A stretch of 64,000 nt of DNA, taken from assembly GCF_000372725.1 (NCBI RefSeq), contig NW_005201851.1, forward strand, positions 415,390 through 479,389. Reading direction: 5' to 3'. Under the pieces are notes generated by a model, which had not been told where the DNA came from, searched no databases, and was given only the letters and a program-made list of their open reading frames with translations. The position numbers and the translations under genes are program-made. Source of the DNA: Emiliania huxleyi CCMP1516 (lineage: Eukaryota > Haptophyta > Isochrysidales > Noelaerhabdaceae). Shown here one piece after another: positions 48,585 to 58,815 of the stretch; the first letter of the stretch is position 1; each line of letters opens with the position of its first letter.

Positions 48585-49676
48585 ATGCTCGCCGCCACTC
48601 GCTCCGTCCTCGCCGCCAGCCTTGCGGTTGCTCTGGTGCGCGGACAGAACGCCGCATGCACACGGTCTCAACCAGTCTCAACCTCCTTATAAGCCCGCGC
48701 CTGAAGGGCCCGTGCTCTCTCCGTCATCCAGGCGGCGCCGCTGCCGACCGCCAACGCGGCGCTCAAACCTCCAGGTCGCCCGTTGACGTCGGCAGGCGCC
48801 GACACCCTGCTGGACAAGTACTTTTGCGACGTGTACTACCCCACGGGCACGGCCGCGGCCAACCTACCGCCGTGCGAAAGCGTGAAGGCCGAGGTGACGT
48901 CCGACCTCACGGCCCCTCTTCCGACGCTGTCGCTTGGCGATCCGACAAAGCCTGCTCTCTTCTTCGTGCACGGCTGGCCCGACAGTGGAGCCGAGTTTGC
49001 CGCACAGTTTGGCGGGCTGTGCTACGGCCCTGCGGCTCGGTTCCGGTGCGTCGCGGCGACATGGCAGAACTTTCATCCGGATCTCCCGAACGCACCGCTG
49101 GAAGAGCTCACGCTTCAGACGACGATTGACAAGCTCGCGGCCACGATGGAGGCTGCGAGGCTTGTGGACACCACCTTCGTCATTCACGACTGGGGTAGCT
49201 TCGTGGGCTACCAGCTCATGTGGCAGCATCCACACCTGATGAACCGAACGATCTCCTTTGACATCGGCTCGGGCGGCCACCCAAACGTCACGTACCAGGG
49301 CCAGAACGCCATCGCCTTTGACACACACAACAGCATCCCGAGCATGACCTCGGCGCGTTACTGGGATGCACCGTGTCCCGACTGTGCCACGTGGCGGACC
49401 GCTTGGCCGTACGCCACAAATGTGTCCTTTCGCGGCCTCGTCCCGAAGCTGCGCCCTCCAAAGACGAAGCCCCTGCTCTTTGTCTGGGGCAACATGACGA
49501 GAGGCAAGCCCCGAGGGAAAGAGTCGTTGTTCTTTGACAATGCGTGGCTGGAGTTCGTTGAGTCCACCCCGCATGGCCGCGTGGTTTCTGGGACGGGCGA
49601 TCACTGGATTTTTCACGAGAATCCGAAGCTAATAAATAGCGCGATGGTGGAGTGGCTGGCGGCATGCGGCCTCTAG
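48585..49676 (+). CDS. Secreted alpha/beta hydrolase (dehalogenase/epoxide-hydrolase type)
   Basis: A first exon at ATG 48585 encodes a signal peptide (MLAATRSVLAASLAVALVRG). After a short intron ending TCATCCAG, the second exon (from about 48733) reads AAPLPTANAALKPPGRPLTS and DTLLDKYFCDVYYPTG, then the fold: PALFFVHGWPDSGAEFAAQF (oxyanion loop HGWP), DTTFVIHDWGSFVGYQLMWQ (nucleophile Asp in H-D-W-G-S), PLLFVWGNMT and GTGDHWIFHENPKLINSAMV (catalytic His). An Asp nucleophile in this motif points to epoxide hydrolase or haloalkane dehalogenase relatives rather than a serine esterase. Four sequons (NRTI, NVTY, NVSF, NMTR) agree with secretion. Mature length is about 300 residues, usual for the family. 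Confidence 0.78.
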
Positions 49677-50666
49677 GTGTCGAGAAATTGCCATGCACAC
49701 ACAAAAGATGAGATGAGTGAACACGTGCGAGTTGCCAAGTTTGTTGCGCGAGAGATGCGGATTTCAATATTTCATCCTTTTTGATTTTGTGAAATTTGGA
49801 CATTTTTGTCACACGCGTTGTGTGCTAGGAAAGCTGGCTACCGCCCAAGGCACGGCCGACAAGCGGAGATAAGGCGCGGAGGTGCGGCGGCGAAACTGCG
49901 TGGAGAACACCACGGGCACGGCGCACCTGCGACCTGGCAGGGCGTCCTAGTGAGTAGTGACGCACCCGCCTCATGCGCCGCCTCCGCCGCCGCCGTCGCC
50001 GCCGCCGCCGGGCCCTTTGTCGCCGTCCGACTCCGGGGCGATGGAGGAGGTGAGGCCCCACCTGTCGGCGGAGCGGCGGCGTGTCAAGGGGCGCGAGAAG
50101 GCTTTTGGGAAGCAACCCCAGCTGCGGTTTCACAACGCACCTCATTTTTGGCACCCTCTCCTGCTAGCCGCGCATGAGTACGGCTTTAGGGAGACCGTGT
50201 GTGGTGTCTTCGCGGCCTAGAGCACCCTCTTGGCAGTCTATATTCCGGAGATTTAGCCCTCCTGTCGCATCTGGTGAGCCGTACCAACCATAGTCTCCAT
50301 AGTGAGGACCCAACACGTGTTGTGAAAACCAAAGCCAGGACCTGTAGAGGCTAGAGCGGTGACAGTTCGCGATCAGTGTCGATCAGTCAGCCTCTCGTAA
50401 GGCGCGCCGGCGCCGCCGCGGTCCAATAGCATATACACACCACCGTGCCGAGCGTTGCGATCTCTGTGATATGTGAAGTGTGTGCGTGTGTTGTGTGTAT
50501 CAGAAACCGACCGCATGGTCATGAATCATACCTCCCTCCCCCCAACGCCGCGCGCATCCGTGTTCGTGTAAGTACGAGTGGGAAGACATATGAAATCCAG
50601 AGAGCCATATATTGTGAAGGCGCAACCCGCAAAATGCGCCCGCCGCCCGCGACCCGCGCGCCCGCC
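49677..50666. other. Convergent intergenic region
   Basis: Contains AT-rich sequence at 49760-49810 and a (GCC)n/(GCCGCC) stretch near 49978-50020. Open frames here are Pro/Arg-rich and lack domains. I see no gene. Confidence 0.5.
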
Positions 50667-53600
50667 TCACACGGAGTTGAAAGGCGGCGGGTAGCTCTGC
50701 GGGTACTTGAGCAGGAGCAGCGCCTTCGCATTGTCCACCCAGTGCTGCCAGCCGAGCTCGCGTAGCAGCTCGAGCCTGAGGGGCGTGTCATTGACGTGTC
50801 ACGGACATGTCGCGGACGCGCCTCTTCCCCCGAGCTCACGCAGATCGAGCCTCAGCTCGAGCTTCTCCTTTGGCGGCGGCCCCTTCTCCTTGGCGAGGTG
50901 CTCGTCGAGGGCGGCCAGCGCCGTCGCTGCGTAGCCGTGCGCGCGGTGCCACGCGACGAGCAGCTTCCAGTGCTCCTCCTTGGCCGCCCAGCGATGCAGC
51001 GCCGCGACGGCGGCGTCGAGCGCCTCGAGTGCCGCCTTGCTGTCCGCGCCGTCGCCCGCGCCGTCGCCCGCGCCGTCGCCCGCGCCGTCGCCCGCGCCGG
51101 CCGCCGCCGCCACCTTGTGCAAGTCGGCGAGGGCGGCGGCCTTGAGGTGGAGCGCGCCGACGAGCGCCTTCAGGCCATGTCAGGGACACGTCCGGGACAT
51201 GTCACCGACACGGCCTCGAGGCGGAGCGCCGCGACGCGCCTTCTTCTGCGCCTCGTCCACCTCGCGCCGCTGCTTGGCGCGCTTGTCGTCCGGGTCGACG
51301 TGGGGCACGCCGAGCGCCGCCGCGATCTGCGTCGCGTCGAGCAGCGAGAGCACCTTGCGAGGCGGGCGAGGCGGGCGGTGCTCAGCGTTGCGGGGGGCGC
51401 GCGCCCAAGGGAGGGGCAGCGGGGCAAAGCCGCGCCTCGTCCGCCGCCGCCACTACTCCGCGCAGCAGCTCCTCGCCGGCCCGCCGCCCCTCCGACATGG
51501 CCTCTGCGTGCTCGAGGTGCGCCTGCAGCAGCGGCAGCAGCGGCGGCACCTCCGGAGGCGCGTCGGGCGGCGCCGCCGCCGCGGCGCACTCGGCGCGCAG
51601 CTCGGCGAGCAGCGCCTCGTACCTAGCCGCCGCCGCCTGCTCACACCCCGCCACACGCGTGAGGATCGGTGCCCCTTGCCGCCAATTCCTCGTCCGCCTC
51701 GCCGCCGCCCGCCTCGTGCGGCAGCGGCGCAGCCTCGCCAGCGGCGGCCGGCTCCTTTGGCGGCTTGCACTTTGGCGACAGATTGACCAGCTGCGAGATC
51801 TTGAGCGCGCGCAGCGCCGCCTCCATCCGATGCGGCGCCGTCTCGTCCTCCTTGTCCATGGACGCCGGCTTGGGCGGCTCCTCCTTCTTGGCGGCCGGCG
51901 GGACGAACAGCGTCACTGGCCAGCCGCCGGGCCGCTTGCCAGCACCGACCCCCTCGGAGGACAGCTTGGCGAAGGTGGCCGAGCCGAGGAGCGTGTCTCC
52001 CGGCTCGGCGATGGCGGGCGCGGCCGGCGACGCCACGTGCAGCGCAACGCGTGTGTGCGGCTCGAGGAGGCGGCGCAGAGGCGGCTTCGGGCCGGCGGCG
52101 GGGTCGTCGAGGGCAGAGGCGCGGCTCCAGTGGAAGGAGAGGGCGACGGGCGCGATCTGCAGGTCAACCACCATCGGCATGTCCTTGAGCTTCTCGAGAT
52201 GCGCGGGCGAGTCGTGCCGCAGCTGGAGCCGCACCTGCAGGATGCAGCGGCACGATGAGCACGTCGAGCGACCGCCTTTGGGCCGAGAGAGATTGGGCCG
52301 AGAGACGGCCAACGAGTGCGAGGAGCGCATCTCCAGCTGCGGCGTCTCTCGGCGCGCGCCTCGTACTCTCCGGCCTTGAGCTTTGTCTTGTCAACGTAGT
52401 AGTCGCCCCAGCGCAGCAGCCGCTTGTGCGCGTCGAAGAGAGCCCACAGCTGCGCCTCGTACCCGCTCTCGTACAGCTGCGCCGAGAGCGACGGGAAGCG
52501 GACCGTCACGCCTTCGCACGCCTCCTTGAGCGCGAACTTGTACGAGAGGAGGTAGTCGTAGATCGGCGTCTTGCCGCCGACGCCCGCGTCGCCGATGCCG
52601 ACGTCGCCGCACGGAGCGGCGGGCGGGACGAGCTTCGCCTGGAGCGGGCGGCACGCGCGGCGCAGCGTCTTGAGCGAACCCTCCGGCTCGACCTGTCGAC
52701 ACGTCGTGGACGCGTCATGGACGTGTCCGCCGCGCCAGCGTCTCGGACAAAGCCCTCGGGCGTCGACCGACGTCCGGCGGAAGGAGTGTAGCTCGAGCGA
52801 GCTGAAGAGGGTCCGCCCGTCGAGCGTGAGCTGCTCCACCTAAGAGAAAAGGTTCCGAGAAGGGTCGCGGCAGGGCGCCGTGCGCCCGCGCGTCGAGCGT
52901 GGGCTGCTCCGCCGAGGGCGAGAGGCCGAAGAAGTCGAGCCGCACGTCGAGCTCCGTCTCGCCGAGCGACATCCACCACTGCGCCACCGCAACCTCCAGC
53001 GTCACGCCGCCGACGCACGCGACGGTCGAGACGTACTCCGTCGCCGGCGCGCCAGCCCCCTGCGCCTCGTCAGGCACGCCCATGGTGACGCGCCGGGTCT
53101 CAGACGACTGGCCGATGTGCTTCTGTGGCAGCAGCTGCGTGAGCGAGTACATGTAGACCACGCTGCCCGCCGGCTCGCGCGAGCGCGGCGCCCCCCGAGC
53201 GCGCAACGTCAGCGTCGCCCAAGTCGCGCCCCGCGGCGGGACGACGAAGCGGCGCTCGATGTGGCCGGGGGAGAAGGCGACGCGCTCGAAGGCGACGTGG
53301 CACGGCGCGTGCGGCGCGGCGAGGTTCGCGTGCGGCCTGCAGACGGTGACGGGGAGCGAGAAGAGCGGGCCGCGCCGCGGCGAAGACGAGTCGTGGCCCG
53401 CCACCTCGGCGTAGTGCGCGCCAGGCGGAAGCTGGCCGGGCGACACTTTGAGGTTGAAGCCCTTGCCGCCGTGCGTGAGCGCGAGGAACGGCGCGCAGCT
53501 CAACCACGGCGCGCTTGGCTGCAGCGTGACGCCGACGTCGAGGGAGACGCGCTGTGCGTTGGGCGCCTCCTCGTGCAGCCTCGGGCGCACGAAGACGTCG

Positions 53601-56501
53601 ACACCAACCTCCGACGCGCTCGAGTGCTGCGGCTCGCGTAAGTAGACGCCGCGCGCACCCGCGCCCGCGGCGGTCGAGCAGCCGTGCGTCGTGGCGCTGA
53701 GCTCAAAGCGCACGTCACAGTGGGCGTGCCCGCCGTGCTCCTCGAGCCAGCTCAGCGCCGCGCCAACCTGCAGCAGCCCGCGCCCGAGCGCCCAGACCTC
53801 GACCGCGCTGCCCGTGGCGTTTGGCGTGCGAAGTGCCGTCGTCTCGATGGCGCGCCGGATCTAAACAGGTGTGAACGCAATGAGCAGAATGGCGCGCACT
53901 CCCGATATGTGTCGATGGCGCGCCGGACCGACGCGGGCGACCAGCGCTCGCCGCGCGCCGCGAGCGCAGACAGCAGGAGCGTGATGCCGCCGCACGCGTT
54001 TGGCGACGCCATCGACGTCCCGTTCATGAGCTGGCGGCCTAGACACTTCCTAGACACTTCCTAGACACTTCCAACTGGACGTCCCGCTCATGCGCTGGCG
54101 GCCCTGCAGCGTCCAGTTGGGGACGGGTGCGATGGCCCCGCCGGGCGCAGAGACGCTCACCTGCGGCGCGAGGGATGGGACGGTTCAGATCAGGTTCAGA
54201 GACGGTCAGAGAAGGCCCCGCCGGGCGCACGTTGAGGTGGCCGTCATAGGTTGGTCCGCGGGAGGACCAAGTGTACTGGATGTCGGCGAGCCTGCAGGAA
54301 GGCTCCAGGAACGGTCTGCGGGGGTCTGGGGAGAGAGCAGCACGTGCACCGGAGGCGAGCGAGCTTGGCGCGGAGCGAGTACTGAGGCCCCATCATCGCC
54401 GAGGAGCAGTAGGCGCCTGTGAGGAGGCTCCGAGACGGCTCCTCGGGGGGGGGTAGAAGGCTGCGGCGGCAAGAGGAGGAGCAAGTGCCGACGGCGATGC
54501 AGCAGGAGGAGGTGCCGGGCGCACCGCCCGTCGAGAGGGCAGGCCTGGCGCGCGAGGAGGAGGACGGCTCAGAGGAGGGGCCCGAGGCGGCTTGGAGAGG
54601 GCATGCCGAGAGAAGCGGGCCCGTTGTTGCCCGCCGAAGTCACGAAGAGGAGGCCGTGCTTGTGGACGGCGAGGTTGGCGGCCGCCGTGAAGCGTCCGAT
54701 GTCGTCCACCTTTGCCGAGATACAGCCGAGATACAGCCGAGATGCAGCCGAGATACAGCCGAGATACAGCCGAGATGTAGCCGAGGTGTGGCCGAGGTGT
54801 GGCCGAGGTGTGGCCGAGGTGTGGACGAGGTGCTGGCCGAGGCCGTCGCACCTTTGCGTACTCGCCGAACGAGAGGTTGATGATGTGCACGCCTGGAGGG
54901 AGGGGGAGGGGGAGGGGAGGGGGAGGGGAGGGGGAGGGGAGGGGGAGGGGAGGGGGAGGGGAGGTCGAGGGGAGGGGGAGGGGAGGGGAGGAAGGCTTCG
55001 TGATTCCCTCGAGTGATTCCCGAGGGGCTGCCCAGAGAGGGGAGGCGGGGAGTGTGCACGCCTCGTTCGATGGCGGCGCCGAGCGCGCGGACGAGCGCGG
55101 TGCCCGTCTCCATCCCGTCGAGCCTGCAGGAGGGCTCCAGGAAAGGTCTAGGAGAGGTCTTGGAAGAGGTGGGCCCGACTCCATCCCGTCGAGCCGTGTG
55201 TCGCCAATCTTGAAGCCGACAATCTGGCAGCCCGGCGCGATGCCTACGAGGATGGGTCCGGGAAGGGTCCGGCTCCCGAGAGCAGGACGACGCGGCAGCA
55301 ACGGTCGCGATGCCGTTCAGCTCAGGCGTGTCCGGGAAGTGGGCTCCGATGATGCCCGCCACGTGCGTGCCGTGCGAGCCGGCGTCGACACACAGCGTGG
55401 TCCTCGCGCCGTCGGCCGCAACCTGCGGCAAGGCCCAGACAGGGTGCAAGCAAGACAAGCTGCAGGCAGGCAAGAGCAGAGCAGGTGCAGAGCAGGTGCA
55501 GGCAACAGTGCAGAGAAGCTTCGAGGACGGCGCATGGTCGAACGCCCGCACCGCGCAGAGCCTTCTCCTCTCGTCTCCTCTCCTCCTACAGCAACCTCGA
55601 CCGCAAAGTTGCATAGCGTCTCTGCGCCGCTCGCCGCGTCGGCGGCGTCGAGCGTGCCGTACTTGCCCTCGACCCTAGAGGAGGGCTCCGAGAAGGCTCG
55701 GGGAACGTCCCGTGTGGAGACCGCTCTGCTCGTGCCCGGCCACCGGAACGGGGCGAGCAGAGCCGCCTCGCCCAGAGCGCCCCGCTCGCTGGTGTCGACG
55801 CACACGCGCCAGACGCCCGACTCGTCCTTGTACGTCAGGACGTCGTACACCGGCCCGCCGTCCTCGTACGCCTTGTCGCACGCGTCCAGCGCCGAGACGC
55901 GCGCCGCCAGCTCGGCGCCCTTGCGGCCCGCCTCGCCCTCTGCCGTCGGGAGGGGCCTACGGGCCGGGCTCCGAAACTGGTCTGCGGAGGCGTCAAGGCC
56001 CGCCTCGCCCTCTGCAGTCAGAGGAGGCCCGAGTGCAGCCTTGCGCCGCTCCTCCTCGGCGACGGCCCGCTGCGTTTCGTCGTGCCGCCGCCGCCGCTCG
56101 GCCTTGACGCGCGCCACGAGCGGCCGCGGGTAGAGCTCGAACGCGCGCTTGAGGCCGAGACGGTACTTGGTGCCCGCAGCCCGATCTGGCCACTCTGCAG
56201 GCACGGTGAGCGAGCGGCCGCTCAGGCCCTTCAACGTGCCGTCGGCCTCGAGCTCGGTCTCCTTGCTCGTGTCCACATCTCCGGAGCCGGTGCAGTCGAC
56301 GAGGTCAATCATCTTGGGCTTGCCGTCGCTCGTCGTCTGAAGGCCTGGTGCACCCGGGTCGACGCCGGTGTCGAACACACCGACGATGATGCCGCGGCCG
56401 TCGTAGCTCGGGTACTTGCGGATGAACTCGGAGGCGCCAATCTCGTCCTTGGGCTGCTCGGCCGGTTCGTGGGCCGCGGCTCTCGTCGTCGTGACCGTCA
56501 T
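50667..56501 (-). CDS. TPP2: Tripeptidyl-peptidase II
   Basis: A complete gene from ATG 56501 to TGA 50667-50669. Catalytic residues: Asp in [18 protein letters not shown], His in [19 protein letters not shown], oxyanion Asn in [13 protein letters not shown], Ser in [20 protein letters not shown]. Between Asp and His lies the long insert typical of TPP2 ([32 protein letters not shown]). Downstream, [58 protein letters not shown]-like [36 protein letters not shown] and the helical end ([20 protein letters not shown]) match the family along its whole length. TPP2 is a giant cytosolic serine peptidase that removes tripeptides from proteasome products. The gene has at least fifteen introns, most of them 64-75 nt. 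A GDGA-coding 12-bp minisatellite lies at about 51050-51100. Confidence 0.93.
50776..50850 (-). other. 75-nt GC-AG intron, GACATGTC core (TPP2 last intron)
   Basis: The intron begins GCTCGATCTGCGTGAGCTCG. The last exon begins GCTCGAGCTGCTACGCGAGC, the same sequence with a 3-nt insertion. Core: 11-bp units GACGTGTCACG, GACATGTCGCG (plus strand). Splicing gives [14 protein letters not shown]. Confidence 0.8.
51050..51100. repeat. 12-bp coding minisatellite (Gly-Asp-Gly-Ala)n
   Basis: Four copies of CGCCGTCGCCCG(C) inside a TPP2 exon encode the run [16 protein letters not shown]. Being a multiple of three, it is tolerated in the reading frame. Confidence 0.85.
51168..51239 (-). other. 72-nt GC-AG intron, GACATGTC core (TPP2)
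   Basis: The intron begins GCGCGTCGCGGCGCTCCGCC and continues TCGAGGCC. The exon begins GCGCTCGTCGGCGCGCTCCA and continues CCTCAAGGCC, an about 30-nt imperfect copy. Core units are GACACGTCCGG and GACATGTCACC (plus strand, 11 bp). Splicing gives [16 protein letters not shown]. Confidence 0.8.
52693..52767 (-). other. 75-nt GT-AG intron, GACRYGTC core (TPP2)
   Basis: The intron begins GTCGACGCCCGAGGGCTTTG. The exon begins GTCGAGCCGGAGGGTTCGCT. The likeness runs about 40 nt (both reach GAGACGCTG/AAGACGCTG). Core units are GACACGTCGTG, GACGCGTCATG, GACGTGTCCGC (11 bp each). Splicing gives [17 protein letters not shown]. Confidence 0.8.
52840..52912 (-). other. 73-nt GC-AG intron with exon-copy start (TPP2)
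   Basis: Plus-strand copies at 52817-52840 and 52889-52912 match at 21 of 24 bases (CGTCGAGCGTGAGCTGCTCC versus CGTCGAGCGTGGGCTGCTCC). The core has ACCCTTCTCGGA and ACCTTTTCT, the CCTTCC sub-family. Splicing gives [12 protein letters not shown]. Confidence 0.82.
54039..54102 (-). other. 64-nt GC-AG intron, TGTCTAGGAAG core (TPP2)
   Basis: The intron begins GCCGCCAGCGCATGAGCGGG. The exon begins GCCGCCAGCTCATGAACGGG. 23 of the first 25 bases match. The core is three AAGTGTCTAGG units. Splicing gives [17 protein letters not shown], so the intron sits just before the catalytic serine. Confidence 0.85.
54292..54364 (-). other. 73-nt GC-AG intron with weaker exon copy (TPP2)
   Basis: The intron starts GCTCGCTCGCCTCCGGTGCA and the exon starts GCTCGCCGACATCCAGTACA (about 18 of 26 bases over the longer match). 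The core is GACCGTTCCTG/GAGCCTTCCTGCAG. Splicing gives [15 protein letters not shown]. Confidence 0.65.
54417..54488 (-). other. 72-nt GC-AG intron with exon-copy start (TPP2)
   Basis: The intron starts GCACTTGCTCCTCCTCTTGC. The exon starts GCGCCTACTGCTCCTCGGCG. The core is GGAGCCGTCTC/GGAGCCTCCTC (11 bp). Splicing gives [17 protein letters not shown]. Confidence 0.7.
54722..54840. repeat. 11-bp array CGAGATACAGC/CGAGGTGTGGC inside a TPP2 intron
   Basis: About ten 11-bp units, grading from GAGATACAGCC to GAGGTGTGGCC. The intron is GT-AG. On the minus strand both borders read CAAAG-GTG, so a short exon-end copy is again present. Confidence 0.9.
54895..54995. repeat. GGGGAGGGGGAG array inside a TPP2 intron
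   Basis: About nine G4AG5AG-like units (11-12 bp) in the intron before [13 protein letters not shown]. It has quadruplex potential on the non-coding strand. Confidence 0.9.
55124..55194 (-). other. 71-nt GC-AG intron with near-perfect exon copy (TPP2)
   Basis: The intron starts GCTCGACGGGATGGAGTCGG. The exon starts GCTCGACGGGATGGAGACGG. 21 of 22 bases match. The core (plus strand) is GGCTCCAGGAA, AGGTCTAGGAG, AGGTCTTGGAA, three 11-bp units. Splicing gives [13 protein letters not shown]. This is the cleanest case in the window. Confidence 0.88.
55244..55313 (-). other. 70-nt GC-AG intron with exon-copy start (TPP2)
   Basis: The intron starts GCATCGCGACCGTTGCTGCC and the exon GCATCGCGCCGGGCTGCCAG (first 8 bases identical, then patchy). 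The core is GGGTCCGGGAA, GGGTCCGGCTC (11 bp, plus strand). Splicing gives [14 protein letters not shown]. Confidence 0.72.
55957..56028 (-). other. 72-nt GC-AG intron with exon-copy start (TPP2)
   Basis: Both the intron (after GCCTCCTCTGACT) and the exon (after GCCCCTCCCGACG) carry GCAGAGGGCGAGGCGGGCC, a 19-base perfect match within a 31-nt copy. Because 72 is divisible by three and no stop occurs, the retained intron would add an extra TAEGEAG repeat to the protein, so splicing needs transcript proof. Confidence 0.7.
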
Positions 56502-57527
56502 GATCTACTCGTCGGCAGCTCGGCGCGAGAGAGCTGTTGCAAGTGGTGCCTGGGTCGGTTGAGCGATAGCCCCGCGAGGTACGAGTGGGGCGGTAGCCTT
56601 TCTTCACATAGAGGGGCTTGTATGGTAAAATTCTTCACATACCGAGCTCAACGGTCACGAGAGAAGAAGAGGTGCCCAGCACCCCCGCGCATGAACACAC
56701 ATGGCGCCACCGTGAAACGAGGCGGAGGACGCACGTTTCGTAAAGTACGATCCAGACTGGACTGGGCACGCGCCAGACGAGCCCGCCTAACGCTGGTGGC
56801 TCGCGGCGCGCTGGTACCAACAAAAGCGGGAGGGTGCGCGAGACCCCTGGACCTCGCGCACTTCTCATCATCCATAGAGCATCAATGTATGCTCGAGTCC
56901 GGGACCGACACTATACGTGCTATATAGTGATCGGATTAGTTGCGATTAGTGACCGCGTGAATATGGGAAGAAAGTACGGTGTAAAAGAAACTGTTCCTAT
57001 TAACAACGAAGTCTAGCTCAAAAAAACTGTTCAGTTTTCAAAGGCAAAACACAACGCTCTGCGGTTGGTGCACCCCTCGCACTGACACATTCCCCTCATC
57101 CCTACCCTTGGCTGAGCACATCTACCTGCGAGCTAGCATCTCCGCATTTTCTCCTCTAGTCATCCGCCCGCGCCGCGCGTCACTATGGGCGTCTAGTGCA
57201 GCCACTGACAGAGCTATTCCGAAGGAGTGGTCGACGCCTCGCCTAGAGTCGGGTGGGCCCGCGCACACTGCTTAGCCCTGAGGGGGGAGTGTGTGTGAGG
57301 CGGTGTAATGGGTCCTGTTTAAGGCGACAGTCTGGGGGATTAGGCGGGAGGGTCGGCAGCTCAGCCGGGCCTCGGCTATGGGCTGAGCGTCTGCGGGAAG
57401 CCTTCTGCCCGCGCCGAGTTCACAGCCTTCCCAGCCGACGGGGTTTTCCTTGGAGTCGGGCCCCGCTCCCCTTTTCTGTGCCTTGCCTGTCCAGGTCTAT
57501 GTGTGTGTGAGAGAGAGCTAGGTTGCC
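56502..57527. other. Intergenic, no gene recognised
   Basis: AT-richer at 56880-57070 (AAAAGAAACTGTTCCTATTA). I see neither coding sequence nor a repeat family in it. Confidence 0.5.
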
Positions 57528-57745
57528 TTAGAGGTCGTCGCTTGAGTCGGGGGTCGGCGGCTTGGCGCGCTTGCCGAGCGACGGCGGCGTGCCCGGCGCG
57601 ATCGCCGCCTTAGCGGCGGCGATGCGGTCCGCGAGAGGGTCGGCGGGCGTTGGCGTTGGCGTGGCGCCGGTGCCGTCGTGGATGTATTTGCAGCCAGAGC
57701 CGTTGGCGCACTTTGCCTTGGGGTCCCGCGCGATGACCTCCGCGG
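57528..57745 (-). CDS. CCCH zinc-finger protein, last exon
   Basis: The minus strand reads PAEVIARDPKAKCANGSGCK, then YIHDGTG, PADPLADRIAAAKAAIAPGT and KRAKPPTPDSSDDL before TAA at 57528-57530. C-x5-C-x3-H (CANGSGCKYIH) is the second half of a CCCH finger. The first Cys of the finger should lie in an upstream exon beyond the repeat at 57790-58325, where I cannot identify it. RNA binding is inferred from the finger. The Pro-rich array next to it may be an intron or, in one frame, an SPPPP-type protein segment. Confidence 0.45.
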
Positions 57746-57789
57746 GGGAGGGCGGAGGTCGGCATGGGCGGGCGGTGGGTGGTTCGGTA

Positions 57790-58325
57790 GGCCGGGGGGG
57801 AGGGCGAGGGGTGGAGGAGGAGGGCGGTGGGGGCGAGGGGCGGCGAAGGAGAGGGTGGCGGCAAAGGGGTGGGCGAGGTGGAGGGCGGGGGTGGCATGGG
57901 AGAGGTGGAGGGCGGCGGAAGCGTGGGCGAGGTGGAGGGCGGCGGCGGCGTGAGCGGCGGCGGCGGCGGTATGGGGGAGGTGGAGGGAGGTGGAGGCTCG
58001 GGCGAGGTGGAGGGCGGCGGCGGCGTGAGCGGCGGCGGCGGCGGTGTGGGGGAGGTGGAGGGTGGCGGCGTGAGCGGCGACGGCGGCGGTGTGGGCGAGG
58101 TGGAGGGAGGTGGAGGCTCGGGCGAGGTGGAGGGCGGCGGCGGCGTGAGCGGCGGCGGCGGCGGCGGTGTGGGGGAGGTGGAGGGAGGCGGAGGCGTGGG
58201 CGGGGGTGGAAGGCGGCGGAGGCGTGAGCGGCGGCGGCGGCGGTGGGGAGAAGGTGGAGGGTGGCGGCGGCATGGGCGAGGTGGAGGGCGGCGGCGGCGT
58301 GAGCGGCGGCGGCGATGACACCTGG
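57790..58325. repeat. GGTGGAGGGCGGCGGCGGCGTGAGCGG minisatellite
   Basis: About 530 bp of degenerate units of roughly 30-60 bp built from GTGGGCGAGGTGGAGGGCGG and CGGCGTGAGCGGCGGCGGCG. On the minus strand one frame reads STSPTPPPPPPLTPPPPSTS-like text, as in extensin or pherophorin stalks. A preceding ATG (58372) gives MASMLAPLLVLVSDFFQ, which could be a signal peptide. The frame does not stay the same through the array. Confidence 0.85.
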
Positions 58326-58329
58326 AAAA

Positions 58330-58815
58330 AGTCTGAAACAAGTACCAAAAGTGGAGCCAACATGGAGGCCAAAATGGTCGCTAGACCTGCCAGTCTTTCG
58401 TCCTCGGCCGCATGATGAGCCTCGCCGGTACCTGCAGATCGTGCCGCAGTCAGAGATCTCGAGCGAGCCGCACGTCAGCGACTTGCGCTACCAGGCCCGT
58501 GTCCTGGCCGTCGGCATGTGGCTCGCGAAGCGTACGGGTCGGGTGCTACTCGTGCCGCGCGTCTCGAGGGAGAGTTGGAGGTGCCGCTGACGAAGTTCAT
58601 TTCCGTTGGTACGCTGGAGCCCACTCGTTCCCCAAGCTGCAGCTGCGCCCCTCAAACTGGGAACGCCTCCTGTCGGACTCGTGCCGCACGGATCGCAAGC
58701 GGCTCTGGATCACACCTGACTGGCATCCCGATACCCGGCAGCCGCTGCCGCCTCGAGGGACACGCGCGACTTTGTGCAGGGTTCTTTGTGGGTGTACACA
58801 TGGGTATGCCCTCAT
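58330..58815 (+). pseudogene. Possible glycosyltransferase-like remnant
   Basis: Pieces in different plus-strand frames look like protein: RRYLQIVPQSEISSEPHVSD, then RVLAVGMWLAKRTGRVLLVP (58430-58560), EGELEVPLTKFISVGTLE (58570-58620), and FRWYAGAHSFPKLQLRPSNW with RKRLWITPDWHPD (58600-58740). A-x-x-L-A-x-x-x-x-R-x-L-x-V-P is a pattern seen in O-fucosyltransferase-like proteins. The frame changes within about 60 bp without clear splice sites, so I read it as a decayed copy. Confidence 0.3.
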
